A DNA stretch of 64,000 bases from Odontocerum albicorne. Lineage: Eukaryota > Arthropoda > Insecta > Trichoptera > Odontoceridae. Within the stretch, counting starts at the first letter, position 1, and each line of letters opens with the position of its first letter. Both the position numbers and the translations under genes were made by a program. Of the stretch, positions 58,147 to 64,000 are shown piece by piece. Below the pieces are notes generated by a model that saw only the letters and a program-made list of their open reading frames with translations, was not told the DNA's origin and did no database searches. The stretch is taken from positions 40,159,380 to 40,223,379 of the forward strand of contig OX463848.1 in NCBI GenBank assembly GCA_949825065.1, read 5' to 3'.

Positions 58147-59903
58147 TTAACACATTTTAGTCGGGCGGTTTTTTCATCAATCTATGCCGTTAAGCGGGCA
58201 ATTAATTTAGATTCCCGCGCGAAATTACGTTTCACGTAAAATTACTATAACTTGAGAACTATTGATCATATTTAAATAAAATTTTCAGCATTTTATCATT
58301 AATGAAATCGTTTTTAATGATCTATTTATAAACTTATAAATATTTGGGTAAACAATTATGATATTTAAGGTTCAATTATATTTTTACCTTACTGTCCATT
58401 TAGTCATTCTGTACATATTCAACATAATATATATTTTGTAAAATATGAAAAAATAAACACCAATATTGTTCTAAAGCATGATATCGTTGAAAAAAGTTCC
58501 CTTTGTGTAATGGCACATCACAGAATTTACACATATATCGGGTTTCGCTACGCGCTTTGTGGACACACGACATCTCCTTTGTAGATTCTTGATTTTACCA
58601 GTGCTTTCAATCTTTTCCAATGTATGTTTTCTCATATCCATTGAAAGTCTTCCTGGAGAATCTGATTTTGAAGTTTTTTTTCGGACACTAGATGTCGATG
58701 GTGTCGGTTCAGAGTCTTGAATATTATCCGACGAAATCTGATCAGTCACCCAGTGCTCTGCAATGTCCTTTAAAAAATTGTTTATATTTTATTTTATTTT
58801 CTCTTTTAACAGAGTTATACACTATAAAGGAGTTGAACAATGCACAATTTATTAAATACATCGCCAGTCTCTTTGTCAATTTAGTAGTTTTTCTTAAGAT
58901 AGAATAATAAGAAATATATTGGTCTGCTCGCAAAAAATGGTGTTTCCGTGGATGCATCTGAACTCCAGTATTAATATTTTCTGTCCTTACGGACTTGTCC
59001 CAAAAAGTTTGTGCTTATTTTGATAATATCTGTTAGATTCTTGTACAAGGAATGTAAAAAAATCATCTCCTATGAATACATTTACCGCTTTCGTTACACT
59101 ATTCAAAACACTACCGGTAGTTAAACCTGGTCGACCTAAAAACTCTTCCAGAACTGGTGGATTCTCTGCTGATGACCATTCTTCTTCACCTTCGTCCGAG
59201 TCTGAATCCGAATCGCTTGAAATTGTTCATCGGAAAAATGTCCGAGGACGCGCGGTAACTTCATTATTACTAGTTTCAAATTCGCCATCTGTATTTTTCT
59301 CAACACAAGAATAATCTGACAAATTATCAGCACACAATTCCCCATCTCTCTCATTACTATCATAATCCATTTTTATTGGATATTTTTTATGAATAAAATA
59401 TTCATTTATTATTGTATAAAAATACGGAACAAATAACTTTTCAAACACAACAGCGATCGATATCCACTATACTATATGATACAATGATAGGTATTTTGTA
59501 ATATTTTTTTAATAAAAATAATTAGCAATAGCGGAATGTAGGCAGAAACGAAAATGCAGAATGTCTTGAACTAAACAATATCGCCTCAATACTGAAGAAT
59601 TATAAAGATAAAAAGGAAATGTTTATCTTACAACTATTGTAATTCGAGTGCATGTTATATGAGGACAGTCTGCTACCCGACCCTAATTATACTAAGCAGG
59701 CTGCCACCTGACCCTCATTATACTAATCGCTTCACTTCACAAGTAACCGCAAACCCAATTCCGATCTGTACAACGTTTTTTGGCGTCGTCTCCCGTGCTC
59801 TACCAACAGTAAGCAAATACAACGCTGCTTTTAAGCGTCTCCCGCTCTCTACCAACAGTATGTAAAAGACGCTTTTGAGCGTTTCCCGCAAACAATGTGT
59901 TAA
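58147..59903 (-). mobile_element. piggyBac-like element, internally deleted
   Basis: Bounded by TTAA at 58147-58150 and 59900-59903, with inverted ends CACATTTTAGTCGGGCGG and CCCGCAAACAATGTG (inverse CACATTGTTTGCGGG). It contains N- and C-terminal pieces of a piggyBac transposase on the minus strand. At ~1.75 kb it is shorter than a full element because the catalytic core is gone. Subterminal GCGTCTCCCG-type repeats occur near 59790-59890. Confidence 0.75.
58471..59370 (-). pseudogene. piggyBac transposase, core deleted
   Basis: The start is MDYDSNERDGELCADNLSDY at 59370. An acidic N-terminus follows, with one in-frame stop near 59226, then NPPVLEEFLGRPGL and VNVFIGDDFFTFLVQESNRY, the usual lead-in to the DDE domain. 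The frame stops after LFGTSP. It then jumps to DQYISYYSILRKTTKLTKRL and AMYLINCALFNSFIVYN, the C-terminal side of the catalytic domain. After a one-base shift at ~58770 it continues WVTDQISSDNIQDSEPTPST and a decayed cysteine-rich end. The catalytic aspartates are missing. Non-functional. Confidence 0.82.
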
Positions 59904-59944
59904 GATCACAGCTAAGCTAAAAAAATTGTCATATTAAATTTATT

Positions 59945-60690
59945 TTAAATGGTGAAAGCGGGTCCTAGTGTCATGTCAGGTCCCCCCAACGTTGACTATC
60001 ACCTGAGAGTAAGCATCTTTGTCCCCGGCAGCCCGAAAAAGATCTCCAACGCCCCTTATACCAGTCCAATCACGTATATTGCGGATCCAGGAGATTTGCC
60101 CCCTGCCAACACCTCTTCGACCCTCTATTTTGCCTTAGATGATCAGGTGCAGTAATTTGTACTTTGCTCCTCTAAGTACATGACCCAAATAGGACACCTT
60201 TCAGATTTTAATATTAGTCAGCAACTCTATATCAACTTTGGCTCTTTGAAGAACCCTTGTGTTGCTGACCATATCCGTCCAGGGTATCCGTAGCATTCTC
60301 TGGTGTATCTACATTTCGAATACTTCCAGTCGGTTCATACTACCAACTTTGAGGGTCCATGATTCCACTTCATATAATAACACTGACCAAACGTAGCATT
60401 TGAATAACCGTTGTCGAAGTTTCAAATTTAGGTTATCATCGTAGAATACGCTTCTCATTTTATTAAAAGTCGCACGAGATGTTTAAATTTTGCATTTGAC
60501 TTCGGTTTCTGGGTCGAGGTCTTCCACTAGGATACTTCCGAGGTATTTAAATGTTTCCACTCTCTCTATATCAGCACCGTTCAATGTAAGACGTGCTCCT
60601 GCCGGCCAAACACCATAAACTTAGTTTTACTCACGTTCATGTTCAACCCCAGCTTCACACCGGCTTCATTATATTTATAGACAAATTAAA
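59945..60690 (-). pseudogene. LINE fragment
   Basis: On the minus strand, 60690-60150 gives LGLNMNVSKTKFMVFG-like sequence, then FVWSVLLYEVESWTLK and NRLEVFEMWIHQRMLRIPWT, typical of insect non-LTR reverse transcriptases. The adjoining 59945-60130 matches 32205-32275 in parts (GCAAATCTCCTGG, CCTGACATGACACTAGGA on that strand), so it belongs to a dispersed repeat. Decayed. Confidence 0.6.
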
Positions 60691-60699
60691 AAGAAAGAA

Positions 60700-62911
60700 T
60701 GCTTCTTTTTTTTAAGCCGGGTCTGATCCTTAAAATGCTATAAGAGCGGGTCTTGTTATTTGTTAAGGTGAGAAAATAAACAATGTTGATTGAAGAACGA
60801 AAAAAGGAAAATAAAGGATAAGGGTTTGATAATAAAAGACTTAACTTCTTGTTTGTTTTATATTTATCACAAATTTATAAGTAAAACAGTAGATTCATGG
60901 AATCCAGTAGAGTATATTGGTTGTTCAATATATTTATTATGAAGGAACTTAATCCAAACTATCTTTTTCTCTGTCTAGTTGGAATCTAAACATGACAAAA
61001 TAATCTAAGACTGAAAGAACAAGGAAATCCAAAGATCTTCGAACATTACACTTGAATTTAGTCCGAGGATATTTACTCGTTAATATTCTCTCCATCAAAC
61101 TGTATCAAAATTTCTTTGAAAAGACCTTTAAACGTGTTAAACATTATTAATTAAATAAAACTACACAAAACTTTATTTACAAATTCATAGTCAAAATAAA
61201 ATAATTTTAAAATTGAACATATATTTACAAAAAGGACACAACCACATAACTCTTTTTTTTAAATTTATTTATATAAAAAAAAACAATCAATGGTGTATAG
61301 TGTATATGCAAAAATATCAAATCATAAAAAAAGCATATCACGGTTAAAATCCGTTTTAAAAATAATTGTTCCACACAAGCCCATTTGAAAGCAGTTCGAT
61401 ATGTCCTCGATTATTTCGCAACAAGCAAATATGTGGGTCGAGTCCTTTTTGCGTAGTTATGTCTAATTCGTGAAAAAATATATACACGATAAATCCTGTG
61501 ATAATTAAATATAAATACCTCAGAGGTATAAAACAACTTTCGACTGTGATACAAAGAATCTCAATAGAAAGCACGATCTTCCAAACAGTTAACAATACAG
61601 TCGAGTTCCTATTATTCGACATACTTTTCATTTATTTTATACATAACAAGAAATATACATGATTTGCGAAAAAACAATAGGTAATTTAATTTGGACACAC
61701 AATTTTAATGGATCTGGGTTTGTTGCCTTTCATTTGTCGTGTCCCCAGTAAACTAGGCTTTTGCTTGTATCTCACTGAGGAATTAAAATATGTAATGTCG
61801 ATTTTCAAAACAATGTTTCATAGCTAAGTACACATGTTTAATAAATTTTCTATATTTTCTTTTTATATATAGTACTGTTCTGTATATATTTTTGTATATG
61901 TACAATTTTTTTTAGCTATTTTAATATTTATAATTTAAAGTACATATTGTGTAAAAATATATTTGTTTTGTAGATAAACGTTTTAAAGTAACAAAACATG
62001 TTTTCAGTTTTATAGCTTATTTCTGACAGTACGGGTTTACCTATCATTCTCTGTTATCTGACCTCCCCGTAGTCCTGTTAAGGTCAGAAAATCAGGACTA
62101 GTGTATATTTATGCGAGTATAAATAAAGTGTACTCAGTCAGAAATCTGGCGTTGCAGAGTCAGTGCCTCGCTCATTATGCTGGTAAGGCGAAGGCACTAG
62201 CTGCGCGCACAATCATTGCAATTGCACGCTAAGAGCATACATACTTCACAAAACTTTACTTGTTTTTAGTACAAGGAACAAAAAAAATGTGTCAATTCAC
62301 AGATTTTTTTTTAAATAATTCAAACTATTTCTTTATGATGAAGGATGATTGTCAACCATCATGTAGTGGGAGACGCCTGTGGGTTTATTGTATGCAAGAC
62401 ATTGTATTTCAGCAAGCACACAATCTAGATAGATGGAACTAAAAATTCTGACGGAAAGGAGATCCAAGTCTCACGTCAATCGAAAGGTCCAGTAACCTTT
62501 CATTTAGTAGATATATATAGCGCTACTTTTGTGTTTCTAAGTAGTGCTCGAAGAGTTTATGTAAACTAGCTGATGAGCTGCAGAAAAACAAATTCCGATG
62601 TAATACGCTCTAAAAGTAAAAGAACTTTGCGAATACATTCTCGAAGAACCAAACCTGGGGCAGTCGTCAATTGCTAATAGCTTATCACGGCCCTGACAAT
62701 ATTATTAAATATTTATTATTTGGTTGTTTAACTTCAATATTTTCTTTCAATGCTCGCAGGCGAGTGCGTCACATCAAATTGTAAATTTAAATTATATAGC
62801 GGCTGATTTATTACTCATTATTAACTTAATAGCTCATACTCATATTTTATATCCTTAATATTATATTTTCGTGTCATATAGTATACAACTTTAGTTTAAT
62901 ACATTTTTCTA
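60700..62911. other. Geneless stretch; one unassigned minus-strand frame
   Basis: Mostly AT-rich. A GC-richer patch at ~62080-62240 includes TATAAATAAAG and TCAGTCAG, loosely promoter-like, but the spacing is poor. The frame at 61356-61631 is listed separately. Confidence 0.4.
61356..61631 (-). CDS. Hypothetical small membrane protein frame
   Basis: A 91-codon frame, unrecognised. It starts MKSMSNNRNSTVLLTVWKIV and shows two hydrophobic stretches (about residues 11-33 and 36-54), followed by a polar tail (ITTQKGLDPHICLLRNNRGH) ending NGLVWNNYF and stop. Base composition is less biased than in its surroundings and the residue mix looks protein-like, but there is no homology I can name, no visible splice partner and no nearby transposon. 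It may be a chance frame in AT-rich DNA. Confidence 0.25.
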   Translation of the reverse strand: MKSMSNNRNSTVLLTVWKIVLSIEILCITVESCFIPLRYLYLIITGFIVYIFFHELDITTQKGLDPHICLLRNNRGHIELLSNGLVWNNYF

Positions 62912-64000
62912 TTGGGAGTACAAATTAGTTCGGTCCGTTTCCAAAAGATGGCTCTGGCTGTTATAAATGGTTCATAGTGACAGCCGAATTTGGCGGTTTC
63001 AGAGAGTTTAGACATCTGCCAATAATATTCAGTTTATATCGCTTTGAGTATCATGCAAAAACCTTGTTTTGCAGTGTTGAAAATGTTGAATTTTGTGTTA
63101 ACCAAGCAGAATTTGCGGGAGGTTTTAATTTTCTGCTTTAATTGGAAGCAAAGTGCAGCTGAAGCCCATCGAATGCTTGTCGAAGTTTATGGTGACGCTG
63201 CTCCAACTGATAAATCATGTAGAGAATGGTTTCGACGTTTCAAGGATGGAGATTTCAGCGTCGAAGACATGCCTCGCTCTGGACAGCCAAAAAAATTTGA
63301 GGACGAAGAATTAGAGGCATTACTCGAAGATCTGAGTCAAACGCAAGAGGAGCTTGCAGAATCATTGGGAGTGACTCAACAAGCCGTTTCCGTACGATTG
63401 AGAGCCATGGGAATGATTCAAAAACAAGGAAATAGGGTGCCTTATGAACTGAAACCGAGAGACGTTGAAAGGCAATTTTTCACTTGCGAGCAGCTGATTC
63501 AAAGGCAACAAAGAAAAGGTTTTTTGCATCAGATTGTAATTGGAGATGAGAAGTGGATATTCTACAACCCCAAGAAGAAAAAATACTACGCTAAGCCCGG
63601 TCAATCGTTGCCATCGACCTCAACATCAACACCAAAACCGAACATACATGGTTCGAAGATCATGCTCTGTATCTGGTGGGACCAAAGGGGTGTTGTTTAC
63701 TATGAGGTGCTGAAACCTGGCGATTCCATTACGGGCGATCGGTATCGGCTACAACTAATTCGTTTGAGCCGTGCATTGCGAGAAAAACTGCAGGAATACG
63801 AGCAAAGACATGATAAAGTTATTCTTCTTCATGACAACGCTCGGCATCATGTCGCAAAAGTCGTAAAAAAATATTTGGAAACGCTCAAATGGGATGTTTT
63901 ACCGCACCCGCCGTATTCCCCGGACATTGCTCTTTCTGATTACTGGTTGTTCCGAAGGATGCAGCACGATTTGGCAGGTCACCGGTTCACTTCTTTCGTA
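62912..64000 (+). mobile_element. mauritiana-type mariner, right end beyond window
   Basis: Begins after TA (62910-62911) with TTGGGAGTACAAATTAGTTC + GGTCCGTTTCC, a plausible mariner terminus (Mos1-like ends also contain GTACAA). A ~170-bp leader precedes the transposase. The right terminus is outside the window. Confidence 0.85.
63083..64000 (+). CDS. mariner transposase (mauritiana subfamily), 3' end outside window
   Basis: A DDE transposase for cut-and-paste movement at TA sites. From the ATG at 63083 the frame is open for all 306 codons to the window edge. The first HTH lies in about residues 9-60 (REVLIFCFNWKQSAAEAHRM, WFRRFKDGDFSVED) and the second in about 78-110 (QEELAESLGVTQQAVSVRLR). 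The linker is RVPYEL at 118-123. The catalytic aspartates are D155 (VIGDEKWIF), D251 (LLHDNARHH) and D286 (YSPDIALSDYWLF), with exactly 34 residues between the last two: the D,D34D triad is complete. Mos1 has 345 residues, so ~40 are missing. YSPDIALSD for YSPDLAPSD is a deviation near the third D. It is the only uninterrupted transposase in the window and potentially functional. Confidence 0.9.
   Translation, partial: MLNFVLTKQNLREVLIFCFNWKQSAAEAHRMLVEVYGDAAPTDKSCREWFRRFKDGDFSVEDMPRSGQPKKFEDEELEALLEDLSQTQEELAESLGVTQQAVSVRLRAMGMIQKQGNRVPYELKPRDVERQFFTCEQLIQRQQRKGFLHQIVIGDEKWIFYNPKKKKYYAKPGQSLPSTSTSTPKPNIHGSKIMLCIWWDQRGVVYYEVLKPGDSITGDRYRLQLIRLSRALREKLQEYEQRHDKVILLHDNARHHVAKVVKKYLETLKWDVLPHPPYSPDIALSDYWLFRRMQHDLAGHRFTSFV

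Noticed and set aside
62118..62164. Core promoter of an unseen gene (TATAAATA plus TCAGT)
   Set aside because: The spacing of the TATA-like and initiator-like motifs is wrong (about 18, 22 or 44 bp instead of ~30), and no coding exon follows on the plus strand before the mariner.

Overview
The window looks like insect nuclear DNA, most likely from a hemipteran-like species with a large, AT-rich, repeat-laden genome. The evidence is an intron-containing neuronal gene with arthropod-style protein sequence, GT-AG introns of 2.5 to 15 kb, and a crowd of insect-type transposon relics (several mariner subfamilies, piggyBac-like TTAA elements, hAT, Tigger/pogo-like and Harbinger-like elements, Penelope-like fragments, non-LTR retrotransposon 3' ends, and a tRNA-derived SINE). 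The species cannot be fixed from sequence alone.

The only confident host gene is synaptogyrin (Syngr), on the plus strand. Five coding exons, 14017-14118, 22642-22879, 37913-38052, 40562-40724 and 43902-43933, splice with consistent phases (0, 1, 0, 1) to a 224-residue four-pass MARVEL-domain synaptic-vesicle protein. Introns 1 to 4 are about 8.5, 15.0, 2.5 and 3.2 kb and hold most of the repeats seen here.

Layout. 1-13.9 kb: upstream sequence with MITEs, a deleted mariner, a foldback mariner, a hAT-like element, Penelope-like ends and a possible solo LTR. 14.0-22.6 kb: exon 1 and intron 1, with TTAA MITEs, a doubly deleted RTE-like insertion with an 11-bp target duplication, LINE tails, a tandem repeat and a Penelope GIY-YIG fragment. 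22.6-37.9 kb: exon 2 and intron 2, with an irritans-type mariner, LINE fragments, a 5-kb higher-order satellite (25.49-30.53 kb), a second foldback mariner, a SINE with a doubled tRNA-like head, a rosa-like mariner, and a Tigger-like element with another mariner nested in it. 37.9-43.9 kb: exons 3 to 5 with Harbinger-, TTAA-, mariner-, Penelope- and LINE-derived inserts. 43.9-62.9 kb: downstream sequence, mostly AT-rich and geneless, with MITEs, SINEs, LINE pieces and an internally deleted piggyBac-like element (58.15-59.90 kb). 62.91-64.00 kb: a mauritiana-type mariner whose transposase frame is open to the window edge.

The most interesting signal is the intronic satellite. Its ~57-bp monomers, read on the minus strand, align from A box to B box with the tRNA-like head of the SINE found elsewhere in the window, and they are organised as 113-bp dimers and 226-bp tetramers. 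Also notable are two mariner copies converted into ~230-bp-armed foldbacks, Penelope termini arranged head-to-head, several independent TTAA-flanked non-autonomous families, and a set of perfect short-spacer palindromes that look like replication template-switch scars.
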